NCBI GenBank assembly: GCA_024224155.1
Contig: JAAENP010000211.1
Span: 1-64,000 of the forward strand
Reading direction: 5' to 3'
Source: a bacterium
Lineage (GTDB): Bacteria; Acidobacteriota; Thermoanaerobaculia; Multivoradales; JAHEKO01
DNA: 64,000 nucleotides
Shown: positions 1 through 11,591 of the stretch, one piece after another
How positions within the stretch are numbered: position 1 is the first letter of the stretch
Layout of the letters: each line of letters opens with the position of its first letter
The notes under the pieces: generated by a model
What the model was told of the DNA's origin: nothing
What the model saw: the letters and a program-made list of their open reading frames with translations, nothing else
The model's database searches: none
Program-made: the position numbers and the translations under genes

Positions 1-358
1 ATGTCGTGGCGAGTTCGTCGACGAGGTCACAACGTGCCCGGATTGCGGAACCCCTTTGGTTTCGGAGCTTCCCGAAGAGAAGGAAGTGGACGAGCCTTTC
101 GTCAAGGTCTTCCGAAGCGCCGATGCGTCGCTGCTGCCGGTTATCAAATCAGTGCTTTCGGGAGCCGGAATCCCGTATGTGATTCAAGGAGAAGAAGCTC
201 AGGGCCTCTACCCCTTTGGCTCTCTGGGCGGCGGCCAGGACAAGCGGCTTCTGGGCGCCGTGGTTCTCGTACCGGAGACGAGGCGCGAGGCGGCGGAGAC
301 GGTGCTCGTCGAGTTCGGCGAAGCCGTTGGCTCCGAAGACCATTCCGACGACGGGTAA
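1..358 (+). CDS. DUF2007-like protein with zinc ribbon, 5' truncated by window edge
   Basis: The reading frame is open from base 2, so the gene starts before the window. The visible N-terminus reads CRGEFVDEVTTCPDCGTPLV, the second half of a CxxC...CPDCG zinc ribbon. It is followed by about 75 residues (FVKVFRSADASLLPVIKSVL and a central GIPYVIQGE) of the type found in DUF2007 putative signal-transducing proteins. An internal ATG at 56 would cut off the zinc ribbon and is not the real start. The C-terminus is acidic and ends 36 bp before the next gene. Function is unknown; the family is small and cytoplasmic. Confidence 0.7.
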   Translation, partial: CRGEFVDEVTTCPDCGTPLVSELPEEKEVDEPFVKVFRSADASLLPVIKSVLSGAGIPYVIQGEEAQGLYPFGSLGGGQDKRLLGAVVLVPETRREAAETVLVEFGEAVGSEDHSDDG

Positions 359-381
359 TACCGCTCTTGACGACTCGGACA

Positions 382-387
382 TAGAAT
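382..387 (+). promoter_or_regulatory. Putative -10 box, leaderless-type promoter
   Basis: TAGAAT lies 7 bp before the ATG at 395. Transcription would then start at or next to the start codon, and no Shine-Dalgarno is visible. No convincing -35 hexamer stands at 17 bp. Confidence 0.35.
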
Positions 388-394
388 TCCGCCG

Positions 395-1708
395 ATGGCC
401 GACGGAACGACGAGAACCCCCCTCACAGCCGCCGACAGCGCGTGGCTGCGGATGGAGGATCCGACCAATCTCATGACCATCACCAGCGTCATGACCTTTC
501 GTCAGCCGTTGGCCTACGAGGACTTCTGTCGCCGGGTGGAGTCGACCTTCCTTACCCACGATCGCTTTCGCATGCGGGTAGCCGATCCCAAGGGCAAGCT
601 CGGCAAGCCCGCTTGGGTGGAGGACGACTTCCGGCTGGAGCGACACATCGTTCGAACCGAGCTGTCACCGGCCAATGACAAGCAGGCTCTTCGAGATCTG
701 GTAAGCGCCGAAATGTCGACACCCCTCGATTTCGGTCGACCGCTGTGGAAGTTCCATTTCATCGAGAGCTTCAGGGGCGGCTCCGCGCTGGTGACTCGAG
801 TTCATCACTGCATCGGCGACGGGATCTCGCTGATGAAGGTCGTTCTCGGGATGACCGATCCGGAGGCCGAGGAGGCGGAGATCACAAAGGTGGGTGTCCA
901 CCGGCAGGGAGCCGGAGGTCACGGGCCGGTGACCTCGGGCTCGAAGCTCCTGCGGGCGCTCAAGGCCGGAGGCAGCGCCACGCGTTCGCTGGGACATCTT
1001 CTGTCGATGCGCGCGGATCCGAAGACCGCCTTCAAGGGTCCGCTTGGCAAGCAGAAGCGAGCAACCTGGTCGAGGGAGATCCCTCTGCCGACGATCAAGG
1101 CGATCGGCAAGAGCATGGGTGCCACGGTCAACGACGTTCTTCTGGCTGCGGTAACCGAGACCTTGCGCACGTATCTGGCCGGGCGCGGTGAGTCGGTGCC
1201 CGCGCGGGACGTGCGGGCGGTGGTTCCGGTGAACATCCGCCCTTCCGGAGACGATGAGCTCGGTAACCAGTTCGGCCTGGTCTATCTGGAGCTACCGATC
1301 GGGGGGACAAGTTCGAGAGAACGGATCCTGGAGGTCAAAGAGCGGATGGACCGCCTGAAGAAGTCGCCCCAGGCGTTCGTGGTTTACGCGGTGCTCAAGG
1401 CTTTGGGCGCGACCCACGGTGGTCTCCAGAGCAAGGTCGTCAAGTTGCTCAGCAAGAACGCGACTGCCGTCATGACCAACGTGCCCGGCCCGCGGCGTCC
1501 GCTTCACCTGTGCGGTTGCGAGGTCGACGACATGATGTTTTGGGTGCCGCAGTCCGGCCGTCTCGGTCTCGGCGTCAGTATTCTCAGCTATAACGACCGG
1601 GTGCGCGTGGGGGTTGCGACCGACACCGGGTTGGTACCGGATCCCGAAGCACTGACGAAAGGTTTCGAGAGCGCGGTTCGCGAGCTCGAGAGAACCGCCC
1701 AGGGTTAG
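395..1708 (+). CDS. Wax ester synthase / acyl-CoA:diacylglycerol acyltransferase (WS/DGAT)
   Basis: This 437-residue protein belongs to the bifunctional WS/DGAT family, which transfers acyl groups from acyl-CoA to long-chain alcohols or diacylglycerol to make storage wax or triacylglycerol. The catalytic HHxxxDG motif is intact (HHCIGDG, residues 137-143). The N-terminus (LTAADSAWLRMEDPTNLM) and the C-terminal half (TNVPGP, then FWVPQSGRLGLGVSILSYN, the DUF1298 region) are typical, and length is normal for the family (about 450). It stands alone, preceded by a -10-like box and convergent with the methyltransferase at 1739. The alcohol substrate could come from the acyl-reduction genes at 29-33 kb, which is only inference. 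Confidence 0.88.
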   Translation: MADGTTRTPLTAADSAWLRMEDPTNLMTITSVMTFRQPLAYEDFCRRVESTFLTHDRFRMRVADPKGKLGKPAWVEDDFRLERHIVRTELSPANDKQALRDLVSAEMSTPLDFGRPLWKFHFIESFRGGSALVTRVHHCIGDGISLMKVVLGMTDPEAEEAEITKVGVHRQGAGGHGPVTSGSKLLRALKAGGSATRSLGHLLSMRADPKTAFKGPLGKQKRATWSREIPLPTIKAIGKSMGATVNDVLLAAVTETLRTYLAGRGESVPARDVRAVVPVNIRPSGDDELGNQFGLVYLELPIGGTSSRERILEVKERMDRLKKSPQAFVVYAVLKALGATHGGLQSKVVKLLSKNATAVMTNVPGPRRPLHLCGCEVDDMMFWVPQSGRLGLGVSILSYNDRVRVGVATDTGLVPDPEALTKGFESAVRELERTAQG

Positions 1709-1738
1709 TCGAGTCGGTCCTCGACGCCCCGTCGTCCT

Positions 1739-3259
1739 TCAGGCTTCCGGTTTCACCGCGTTCAAGAAGAGACACAGCTCGGTCTCATCCGTGGCTATGC
1801 GCTGTTCCGAAGGCTCGGGATTGAGCCCCTTGGCAAGGGCGAGCATCGTCTCACCGGTCCGGTACTCGAGGTGCCACGCCAGAACATGCTCCATCATCCA
1901 GGTCGTATCGGGGCACTCGGCAAGGTTGCCGAGCCAGAGCTGTCCGCCCGGTCGCAAGTACCGATAGAGCTTTCTGGTGAGCTTCTTGGCGATTGACTGG
2001 GGCAAGTAGTCGTAGAGGCCGACCGAGTAGATCAAGTCCACTCCGCTGATGTTTCTCTCGATAAACTCCCTCTCCGGGGCGCCCTGGGGCTGCAGGATTT
2101 GGCGGACCGACAGGTGGAGGCAATTGAGCGTGACCTTCGACGCGAAGTCGGCTCCACGCTTCAGGATTTCCCTGCTGACCGCCTCATGGCAGTACTGCAT
2201 CGTCTCCTCATCCTGGTCGATCAGAACCAGCTCGACCACGGAGTCGATCTTGTCGATCTCTCGTATGAGGTTTTGTAGCTCGACCGCGGGACCACAGGCC
2301 AGAGACAGAATTCGCACCGGTCGATCTTGTGAGATCGTCTTGCGGATCACCCGGCGGATCGTGAACTCACGGGTCGTCACCATTCTTCCGAAGGAGTAGT
2401 TCTTCGACACATGGTGGAGAAAGCGAGAGTAGATACTCTCTCCGTTGTAACCCTTTTGCAGCATGAGCATCATCATGCGGTAGTCGCCGGCGTACCCCAG
2501 AGGCTTCTCGTAGGCCCGCCGGTGCATGGGGCAGGGCGATACGAGCGAGAGGAGCTCGCGGGTCGCGTAGGCTCGAGCAAGCTCCCTGGTGCTTCCATCG
2601 AAGACCTTGGATTCACTATGAAGTGTCCGGAGCTGCTCGTGAAAAATAGGGCCCCAGCGGTCGAAAACGCGGTGGAAGAGAGCGTGCTCCTCGTTGGCTC
2701 GCACAACGCTGTCCTCGTTGAGCTGGGACTCGGCTTCTTCCACGACCTCTCTGGCACCCTCGAGGAGATGGCGCACCGAGGCGACTCGGGCGCGCCAATC
2801 TGCCGGTAGCCTGGTCCCGTATTTCGCGGCTTGCTCGAGATTCAGAGCCAGCCTGGTTTCGACGATCGAGTCACTGAGCTGGAGGAGCTGAAGATCGAAC
2901 ATGCCGGAAGTGAACCGGAGACCTGTCCGGGGCGAGTCGCCGTCGACCTGGTAGACCGCCTGCGCCGTGCCCTTCCAGATTCGGTCGCGCCCGTACGAGA
3001 TTTCCAGGTCGCTAACCGAGCTGCCGGGCGCGAGAACACAGTCGCCGTTGGGCGCGATCGCGAGACCGGTAGGTGAAAGATCCAATACCGCGAACGGGCC
3101 GAGGCAGGCGTCGTCGACGAGAAACTGGCAGGTCAGACCGGCACTCAGCTCCTCGGTGTCAAGGCGCCGGGGACGGTAGCGTAGGGCCTCGGAGCCACCC
3201 AGAAGGTCGGGATGAAACGCTCCTGAATGCCGCGCGGAGGGCTTGGAATCAGTCGGCAT
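1739..3259 (-). CDS. PilZ-like domain / class I SAM-dependent methyltransferase
   Basis: The protein has 506 residues when started at the ATG at 3259 (MPTDSKPSAR). An upstream start would run through the promoter region of the divergent kinase. Residues about 30-130 look like a PilZ domain (RYRPRRL, then DLSPTGLAI), the fold that binds cyclic di-GMP. A helical linker follows. Residues about 310-480 form a Rossmann methyltransferase with the SAM glycine motif ILSLACGPAVE, an acidic strand VLIDQDEETM, and VDLIYSVGLYDYL. The architecture resembles proteins annotated as extracellular-factor (3-hydroxypalmitate methyl ester) biosynthesis enzymes. The methyl acceptor is not evident. It is divergent from a hybrid histidine kinase, so a shared signalling role is plausible. 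Confidence 0.7.
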   Translation of the reverse strand: MPTDSKPSARHSGAFHPDLLGGSEALRYRPRRLDTEELSAGLTCQFLVDDACLGPFAVLDLSPTGLAIAPNGDCVLAPGSSVSDLEISYGRDRIWKGTAQAVYQVDGDSPRTGLRFTSGMFDLQLLQLSDSIVETRLALNLEQAAKYGTRLPADWRARVASVRHLLEGAREVVEEAESQLNEDSVVRANEEHALFHRVFDRWGPIFHEQLRTLHSESKVFDGSTRELARAYATRELLSLVSPCPMHRRAYEKPLGYAGDYRMMMLMLQKGYNGESIYSRFLHHVSKNYSFGRMVTTREFTIRRVIRKTISQDRPVRILSLACGPAVELQNLIREIDKIDSVVELVLIDQDEETMQYCHEAVSREILKRGADFASKVTLNCLHLSVRQILQPQGAPEREFIERNISGVDLIYSVGLYDYLPQSIAKKLTRKLYRYLRPGGQLWLGNLAECPDTTWMMEHVLAWHLEYRTGETMLALAKGLNPEPSEQRIATDETELCLFLNAVKPEA

Positions 3260-3374
3260 CTCTGGGAGGCTTGCGCTTTGGGAAGCGATTCGGTTCACAC
3301 ATAGTTGTGGCGAGCTATCTATACTACAGCATCGGGTCGGTCCAAGGTCGTCGAAATATAGGTGTAACTTCCGA
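3260..3374. promoter_or_regulatory. Divergent intergenic promoter region
   Basis: These 115 bp separate the methyltransferase and the hybrid kinase. They are clearly AT-richer than their surroundings, with TATACT at 3320-3325 as a candidate -10 for the plus strand and TATAGAT on the opposite strand over nearly the same bases. An AGGTG stretch lies about 10 bp ahead of the TTG at 3375. Confidence 0.4.
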
Positions 3375-6035
<2,661 letters not shown>

Positions 6036-6040
6036 ATCGC

Positions 6041-6982
6041 TCAGAAACTGAACAGCACGGCCATGTACGTCACATAGCCGCCCAGCAGGAGGAATCCCTC
6101 CCAGCGCTCGAGCTTCATGCGCGTAGCCAGGAAGGGCCAGATGAGGGCCGATAGCGCGAGCATGACGACGAGGTCGGGCCAGCTCGCGAGCCAGTCGATC
6201 TCGACCGGCCGCACGATGGCGGTGAGGCCGAGGATGCAAAGCACGTTGAAGATGTTCGAGCCGATCAGGTTGCCGAGAACGATGTCGCCTTCCTTCTTGA
6301 GGGCCGCGACGATCGAGGCGGCGAGCTCCGGCAGGCTGGTGCCCAGAGCGACCAGCGAGAGGCCGATTACCCGCTCGCTGATCCCGAAGGCGCGCGCGAG
6401 GTTGAGGCCTCCACGAATCAGCGACTCGGCGCCGACGAACAAGAGGGCCAGACCGAGGACGACCAGAGCCAGGGCGAGCCACGGTCCTCGGGCCTTCTCA
6501 CCGTACGCGGTCTCGAATTCCTGCCGCGTCTCCGGTCCGGCGTCGCGGACACCCCAGACCAGGTAGACCAGAAAGACGACCAGAAGCGAGAACAGAAAGA
6601 GCCCTTCGAGCCGGCCGATGCGGCTGTCCGCGGCGAGCGGAAACAGGAGTCCTGAGGCGGCCAGCATGAAAGGGACTTCCCGGCGCAGGATCCGGGCCTG
6701 GGTCGCCAGCGGCCAGACCAGCGCCGTGCATCCGAGAATCAGGCCGATGTTGGCGATGTTCGAGCCGACGACGTTACCGAAGGCCACGGCCGGTGCGTCT
6801 TCGAGCGTTGCCGCCAGGGTCGACGCCAGCTCCGGGCAGGAGGTGCCGAAGGAGACCACGGTCAGTCCGATCACCAGCGGGCTCATGCCAACGGCGCGGG
6901 CGAGTTGCACCGAGCCGCGCACCAACGCTTCGCCGCCACCGTAGAGGAGGCCGATGCCCAGCAGGACCAGAAGCACGTCCAT
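6041..6982 (-). CDS. Calcium/sodium antiporter (CaCA family, YrbG-like)
   Basis: A 313-residue inner-membrane protein made of two homologous halves of about five helices each. Each half contains the ion-binding alpha repeat: VSFGTSCPELAST in the first and VALGTSLPELAAS in the second, both with the essential acidic residue. Length matches the YrbG family (about 320). It is expected to exchange Na+ for Ca2+ across the inner membrane. It converges with the kinase (5 bp gap) and lies 21 bp downstream of the ABC exporter, so co-transcription with 7004-8902 is likely. Confidence 0.9.
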   Translation of the reverse strand: MDVLLVLLGIGLLYGGGEALVRGSVQLARAVGMSPLVIGLTVVSFGTSCPELASTLAATLEDAPAVAFGNVVGSNIANIGLILGCTALVWPLATQARILRREVPFMLAASGLLFPLAADSRIGRLEGLFLFSLLVVFLVYLVWGVRDAGPETRQEFETAYGEKARGPWLALALVVLGLALLFVGAESLIRGGLNLARAFGISERVIGLSLVALGTSLPELAASIVAALKKEGDIVLGNLIGSNIFNVLCILGLTAIVRPVEIDWLASWPDLVVMLALSALIWPFLATRMKLERWEGFLLLGGYVTYMAVLFSF

Positions 6983-7003
6983 TACCTCAGCCGCCTGTCA
7001 CTC

Positions 7004-8902
7004 TCAGACTTGTCCACGCCCGAAGCCTCCCAGTCCCGGAGCGGGCATCGAAGCGGCCTTGGGCTTCGAGTCCGGTTCGTCGCGCTCGTCGTCCTCGTCT
7101 GCGAACGTCTCTCCGGGGTTGAGAAACCGGTTGCTCTCGAGCCGGTATTGCTTTTCGTAGAGCTCGCGGTAGCGACCGTTGCTCGCCATCAACTCTTCGT
7201 GACTACCACCTTCTACGATCTTGCCTTCCTCGAGCACCAGAATCTGATCGGCGTCGCGGATCGTCGAGAGCCGGTGGGCGATAACGAACGTGGTGCGGCC
7301 GCTTCTCAGCTCCTGCAGGCCCTCCTGGATGAACTGCTCGCTCTCGCTGTCGAGGCTCGAAGTGGCTTCGTCCAGGACCAGAATACGCGGGTCCGCGAGC
7401 ATCGCGCGCGCGATCGAGACGCGCTGCCGCTGGCCCCCCGAAAGCTTGACGCCGCGTTCGCCGATGATGGTGTCGTAGCCGTCGGGAAACCCCTCGATGA
7501 ACTCGTCGCAGTGCGCGAGCTTGGCGACGCGGAGAACCTCTTCGCGCGTCGCCTCCGGCCGGCTGTAGGCGATGTTGTCCGCGAGGGTGCCGTCGAAGAG
7601 AAAATCGTCCTGGAGAACGACGGCGAGATTCGAGCGGTAGTCTTTGAGGCGAATCCCGGAAAGATCTTCGCCGTCGACCAGAACGCGCCCTCGGGTCGGC
7701 CGGCGAAAGGTCAGGACCAGGGCGATCAGCGTGCTCTTGCCGGCGCCGCTCGAGCCGACCAGGGCGGTCGTCGTCCCCGCCGGGGCTTCGAACGATACGT
7801 CGCGCAGCACGGGAACGCCTTCCTTGTACTCGAACCAGACGTCCTCGAAGCGGACCTCGCCGCGGAGCTCGCCGAGGGCCTTGCGGTCTTCTTCATCTTC
7901 GTATTCGGTGCTCTGCTGGAGGATCTCGTTGATGCGGTCGAGCCCGGCAAAGGCCTCGGTGATCTGCGTGCCGATGGCGCTCATCTGGACCAGTGGCGTC
8001 ACCATCAGCCCGGTGAAGATGAGGAACATGAAGAGATCCCCCACGGTCATCACCTCGGCGGCGACGAACCGGACTCCGAGAACGCCGATCGTGAGCGACA
8101 CGATGGCGAAGATCAGGCTCGCCACGGTCGACATGGAAGAGATGCCGATGACCGTCTTGACGACGAGATCGACAAAGGTCTGGGTCTGACCGGAGAAGGT
8201 CTTCTCTTCGCGTGCTTCCGCCGTGTAGGCCTTGACGATCTTGGCGCCATTCAGGGATTCGACCAGGCGCCCGGTGATCTCGGCGTTGATCTTGCCCCGC
8301 TCGCGGAAGAGCGGGCGCAGTCGGCTGAACCCGATCACCATGATGATCGCGAAGACGACAAGAAAAGAGATCGTGATCAGGGTGAGGCGCCAGTTGAGCC
8401 AAACCAGCACCGAGAACGCGACCGCCGAGGTCAGCACACCCCCGACCAGTTGCACGAACCCGGTTCCGACCAGGTTTCGCACTCCCTCGGGATCGGTCAT
8501 GATGCGCGAGATCAGCTCGCCGCTTTTGTGGTTCTCGAAAAACTCGATGGGAAGTCGGCCGATGTGACTCTGCACCCGGAGGCGCAAGTTGTTGATCGAG
8601 CGCTGAGCCGCCGCACCGAGCAGCACCGCCAGCGAGAAGGACGAGATCGCCTGCACCAGCGCGCCTCCGCCGGCGGCCATCGCGATCAGTGGGAGCAGGT
8701 CGTAGCGGCTCTTGCCGATGACCTCGTCGATGAGGTACTTCGACGAGGCCGGAAGGATCATGCCGCACAGGCGCCCGACCACCAGCAGGACCAGGCCCAG
8801 GGCGAGCCGCCAGCGGTACGCCCAGATCACTCGCTTGGCCTCGCGCCGCACGGCGGCCAGCGATACTTTCTTCTCTTTCTTCTTCGACTCGTCTTGGCTC
8901 AA
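7004..8902 (-). CDS. MsbA-like ABC exporter (fused permease-ATPase)
   Basis: This 632-residue half-transporter has an N-terminal six-helix domain (residues about 25-330) and an ATPase with Walker A GSSGAGKST, signature LSGGQRQR, Walker B LVLDEATSSLDSESE and an H-loop IAHRLST. It would homodimerise in the inner membrane and export a lipid or hydrophobic compound. It resembles MsbA and multidrug exporters, but substrate cannot be read from sequence. The C-terminus has an acidic patch (DEDDERDEPD) and a Pro/Gly-rich tail, an extension beyond the usual 580-600 residues. It is probably the first gene of a two-gene transcript with the antiporter. Confidence 0.88.
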   Translation of the reverse strand: MSQDESKKKEKKVSLAAVRREAKRVIWAYRWRLALGLVLLVVGRLCGMILPASSKYLIDEVIGKSRYDLLPLIAMAAGGGALVQAISSFSLAVLLGAAAQRSINNLRLRVQSHIGRLPIEFFENHKSGELISRIMTDPEGVRNLVGTGFVQLVGGVLTSAVAFSVLVWLNWRLTLITISFLVVFAIIMVIGFSRLRPLFRERGKINAEITGRLVESLNGAKIVKAYTAEAREEKTFSGQTQTFVDLVVKTVIGISSMSTVASLIFAIVSLTIGVLGVRFVAAEVMTVGDLFMFLIFTGLMVTPLVQMSAIGTQITEAFAGLDRINEILQQSTEYEDEEDRKALGELRGEVRFEDVWFEYKEGVPVLRDVSFEAPAGTTTALVGSSGAGKSTLIALVLTFRRPTRGRVLVDGEDLSGIRLKDYRSNLAVVLQDDFLFDGTLADNIAYSRPEATREEVLRVAKLAHCDEFIEGFPDGYDTIIGERGVKLSGGQRQRVSIARAMLADPRILVLDEATSSLDSESEQFIQEGLQELRSGRTTFVIAHRLSTIRDADQILVLEEGKIVEGGSHEELMASNGRYRELYEKQYRLESNRFLNPGETFADEDDERDEPDSKPKAASMPAPGLGGFGRGQV

Positions 8903-8936
8903 GAGGCGTGATTCTCCTTGGAGATTTGGTTGCGAC

Positions 8937-8942
8937 TATGAT
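8937..8942 (+). promoter_or_regulatory. Putative -10 box, leaderless-type promoter
   Basis: TATGAT is 6 bp ahead of the ATG at 8949, in the divergent gap between the ABC exporter and the propeller gene. No ribosome binding site is visible. Confidence 0.35.
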
Positions 8943-8948
8943 TGTTGC

Positions 8949-10529
8949 ATGAGTGACAAAGCGAGCCCGGTTCGCCGGCCCATCGGCCGGCCCATCAGAT
9001 GGTGGCCGGCGGCCGTGGTCCTGATTCTGTTCGGCGGATTTCTGGCGCGGACCTGGTGGCTGTTGGACCAGACCCGCCAGTACAGCGTGATGCAGACCAT
9101 TGCGGCGGTCCTTCTCGCGCTGGTTCTTCTGCTGCTCTGGCTTCTCCTGGCCTCGCGGGCGCCGTGGAAATGGCGGCTGACGGCTCTGGGGCTGGCGATT
9201 CTTGCCGGCTTCGGAGCCTCTCAGATGATGACCATTCGCGGGGTTTCCGGAGACCTGGTTCCGATCTTGGGCCTGAAAGGGCGCTCCGAGCGCGATTCGG
9301 CCGCGCTGGCCCCCGTTGCTTCAGAAGACCGGGCCGTTCGTGCGTCCGGCCGGTTCGAAGGCAGCGTGCGCGGCGACTATCCGCAGTTTCTGGGTCCGAG
9401 TCGCAACGCGAGTGTGACCGGAGTCGAGTTGGCCCGGGACTGGGATGCCGCGCCGCCGCGCGAGATCTGGCGTCGCGCGGTCGGCGCCGGTTGGTCGGGA
9501 TTCGCCGTCGCGGGTGACTGGGCGATCACCCAGGAGCAGGACGGCGACGAAGAGCAGGTCGTGGCCTACGGCCTCGAGACCGGCGCGGAGCGCTGGCGCC
9601 ACGCCGACCCGACCCGCTACGAGACCACGATCGGGGGCATGGGCCCGCGCTCGACGCCCACTATCGCCGATGGCGCGGTCTATACCTTGGGCGCCACCGG
9701 AATCCTCAACGCGCTCGAGCTCGCGACCGGCAAAAGACTCTGGTCGCATGACATCCTGAAAGAGAACGGCGCCCGCAACCGCGAATGGGGCAAGAGCTGC
9801 TCACCGCTGGTTGTCGACGGCCTGGTGGTGGTGAGCGCCGGCGGGGTCTCGAACCAGTCGCTGGTGGCCTACGACCGCGCGACCGGCGAGCTCGCCTGGG
9901 CCGCGGGCACCGACACCTCGAGCTACTCTTCACCGGTTCTGGCCGAGCTCGCCGGGCGGCGGCAGATCCTGATGAGAAACCAGGGCTCGATGACCGCCCA
10001 CGATCCGGCCACCGGAAAGATCCTGTGGTCCGAGAACTGGTCGGCCGAGCAGCCCAACGTCGCCGTGCCCCTGCTCCTGGGCGGCAATCGGGTGCTGTTT
10101 TCGAGCGGCTACGGCATCGGCTCGAAGCTCTTCGAGATCGCCGAGAGCAACGGCACCCTGGAACCCCGGCTGCTCTGGGAGAGCCCGCGCCTCAAGGCCA
10201 AGTTCACCAACCTGGTCGCGCACAGAGGCTTCGTCTACGGGCTCGACGACGGCGTTCTCGTCTGCCTCGATCCTTCCACCGGCGAGCGCTGCTGGAAAAA
10301 AGGCCGCTACGGCCACGGCCAGATGATCCTGGCCCAGGACCTGCTGCTCCTCACCACCGAGAAGGGCGAGGTGGTCTTGATCGAGCCCAATCCCGACGAG
10401 CTTCGCGAGCTCGGCCGCATCGCTCCGTTCGAGGGCAAGACCTGGAACCCGGCGGCGCTCGCGGGCTCGCTCCTGCTGCTCCGGACCGACAAGGAAGCCG
10501 TGCTCTACGAGCTGCCCGTGCAGGGGTAG
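8949..10529 (+). CDS. Membrane-anchored PQQ-like beta-propeller protein
   Basis: The protein has 526 residues from the ATG at 8949, giving an N-terminus (MSDKASPVRR) that leads into two or three membrane helices (about residues 18-95). The rest is a BamB/PQQ-like beta-propeller facing the periplasm. It opens with YPQFLGPSRNASVTGVE, and blades carry A-x-D-x-x-T-G-x-x-x-W repeats (YDRATGELAW, HDPATGKILW). No vicinal Cys-Cys pair is present, which argues against a classical PQQ-dependent alcohol dehydrogenase. It is one of five such proteins in the window. It lies 30 bp upstream of the TRAP genes and may be co-transcribed with them. Confidence 0.8.
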   Translation: MSDKASPVRRPIGRPIRWWPAAVVLILFGGFLARTWWLLDQTRQYSVMQTIAAVLLALVLLLLWLLLASRAPWKWRLTALGLAILAGFGASQMMTIRGVSGDLVPILGLKGRSERDSAALAPVASEDRAVRASGRFEGSVRGDYPQFLGPSRNASVTGVELARDWDAAPPREIWRRAVGAGWSGFAVAGDWAITQEQDGDEEQVVAYGLETGAERWRHADPTRYETTIGGMGPRSTPTIADGAVYTLGATGILNALELATGKRLWSHDILKENGARNREWGKSCSPLVVDGLVVVSAGGVSNQSLVAYDRATGELAWAAGTDTSSYSSPVLAELAGRRQILMRNQGSMTAHDPATGKILWSENWSAEQPNVAVPLLLGGNRVLFSSGYGIGSKLFEIAESNGTLEPRLLWESPRLKAKFTNLVAHRGFVYGLDDGVLVCLDPSTGERCWKKGRYGHGQMILAQDLLLLTTEKGEVVLIEPNPDELRELGRIAPFEGKTWNPAALAGSLLLLRTDKEAVLYELPVQG

Positions 10530-10547
10530 AAGGAGCTGGCCCTCTGC

Positions 10548-10553
10548 TAAGCT
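10548..10553 (+). promoter_or_regulatory. Putative -10 box, leaderless-type promoter
   Basis: TAAGCT lies 6 bp ahead of the ATG at 10560, the same spacing as at 382, 8937 and 39763. It could give the TRAP genes their own promoter. Confidence 0.3.
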
Positions 10554-10559
10554 GCCGCG

Positions 10560-11591
10560 ATGTTTTCGAAGTCCTTGATCTCCAGAGCCGCTCTGGCGGC
10601 GCTTCTCGTTGCCGTCCTGGCGGTGTCCACGGCATGTTCCGGCGGTGGCCCCGGTGAGGGTGAGACGGCCGCTCCGACGAACCGTTTCCTGAGCGTCGGC
10701 ACGGCGCCGCCCGGCGGCGCGTTCTTCGTGGTCGGCGGCGCGCTGGCCGAGGTGCTGAACGCCCATCCCGGCGCGAGTGGCTGGCAGGTGACCGCCGAGG
10801 CGACCAAGGGGACCCAGGAGAACCTGCGCCGGCTCGACAGCGGCGAGCTCGACTTCGCGCTGGCCAACTCGGCGATCAGTTACTTCGCGGTCCGCGGCGA
10901 GGGCGCCTGGGAGAAAGAGCTCCCGGTTCGGGTGGTGATGACCCTGGCGCCGAACGTGGCCCTTTTCATCGCGCCCGAGAGCGGTGACGTCAAGACCATC
11001 GCCGATCTACGCGGCAAGCGGGTTGTGCTGGGGCCGGCGGGCGCGGGCTTCGACTACTTCCTGCGGCCGATTCTCGGCGCCCACGGACTCACCTATGACG
11101 ACGTCTCACCGCTCAACGCGACCCAGGCCGGCGCGGTGGATCTTCTGGCCGACGGTTCGGCCGCGGCGGCCTTTCTTGGCGGAGCGGTGCCGACGGCCTC
11201 GATCACCCAGGCCTCGTCCTCGCAGAACATCACCTACGTGCCCTTCGACGGCGAGGCGGTTGAGCAACTGTTGGCCGATTATCCGTTCTTCGATCGGGCG
11301 ACGATTCCCGCCGGGACTTATCGCGGGCTCGACGAGGACTATACCGGCATGAACGTCGGCTCGATGCACCTCGTCACCTCGGCCGCGGTCGACGACGAGC
11401 GGGTCTACCAGGTGACCAAGACGATCTACGAGAACCGCGCCGAGGTGGTGGAAAAGCACCCGGCCGGCAAGGCGATCAACCCCAAGGTGGTGGTGCGCGA
11501 TACCGGCACCGAGTTCCACCCGGGTGCAGTGCGGTTCTATCGTGAGATCGGTATCTGGCCCGCCGCCCCTGCCGGCAACGACGGCGAATGA
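10560..11591 (+). CDS. TAXI-family TRAP transporter solute-binding protein
   Basis: A 343-residue exported protein. The N-terminal signal (ALLVAVLAVSTAC) ends at Cys26, likely lipidated. The mature part shows the TAXI/NMT1 pattern: FLSVGTAPPGGAFFVVGGALAEVLN, then ADLRGKRVVLGPAGAGFDY and a C-terminal KAINPKVVVRDTGTEFHPGAVRFYRE. It captures a small carboxylate-type solute (TAXI proteins often bind glutamate or similar) for the fused permease. Its stop overlaps the permease start by four bases (ATGA), so the two are translationally coupled. Confidence 0.88.
   Translation: MFSKSLISRAALAALLVAVLAVSTACSGGGPGEGETAAPTNRFLSVGTAPPGGAFFVVGGALAEVLNAHPGASGWQVTAEATKGTQENLRRLDSGELDFALANSAISYFAVRGEGAWEKELPVRVVMTLAPNVALFIAPESGDVKTIADLRGKRVVLGPAGAGFDYFLRPILGAHGLTYDDVSPLNATQAGAVDLLADGSAAAAFLGGAVPTASITQASSSQNITYVPFDGEAVEQLLADYPFFDRATIPAGTYRGLDEDYTGMNVGSMHLVTSAAVDDERVYQVTKTIYENRAEVVEKHPAGKAINPKVVVRDTGTEFHPGAVRFYREIGIWPAAPAGNDGE

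Noticed and set aside
6905-8911. A 668-codon plus-strand open frame opposite the MsbA-like exporter
   Set aside because: It is the antisense of a clear ABC transporter, low-complexity in Asp/Gly/Arg, with no recognisable domain; a shadow caused by high GC.
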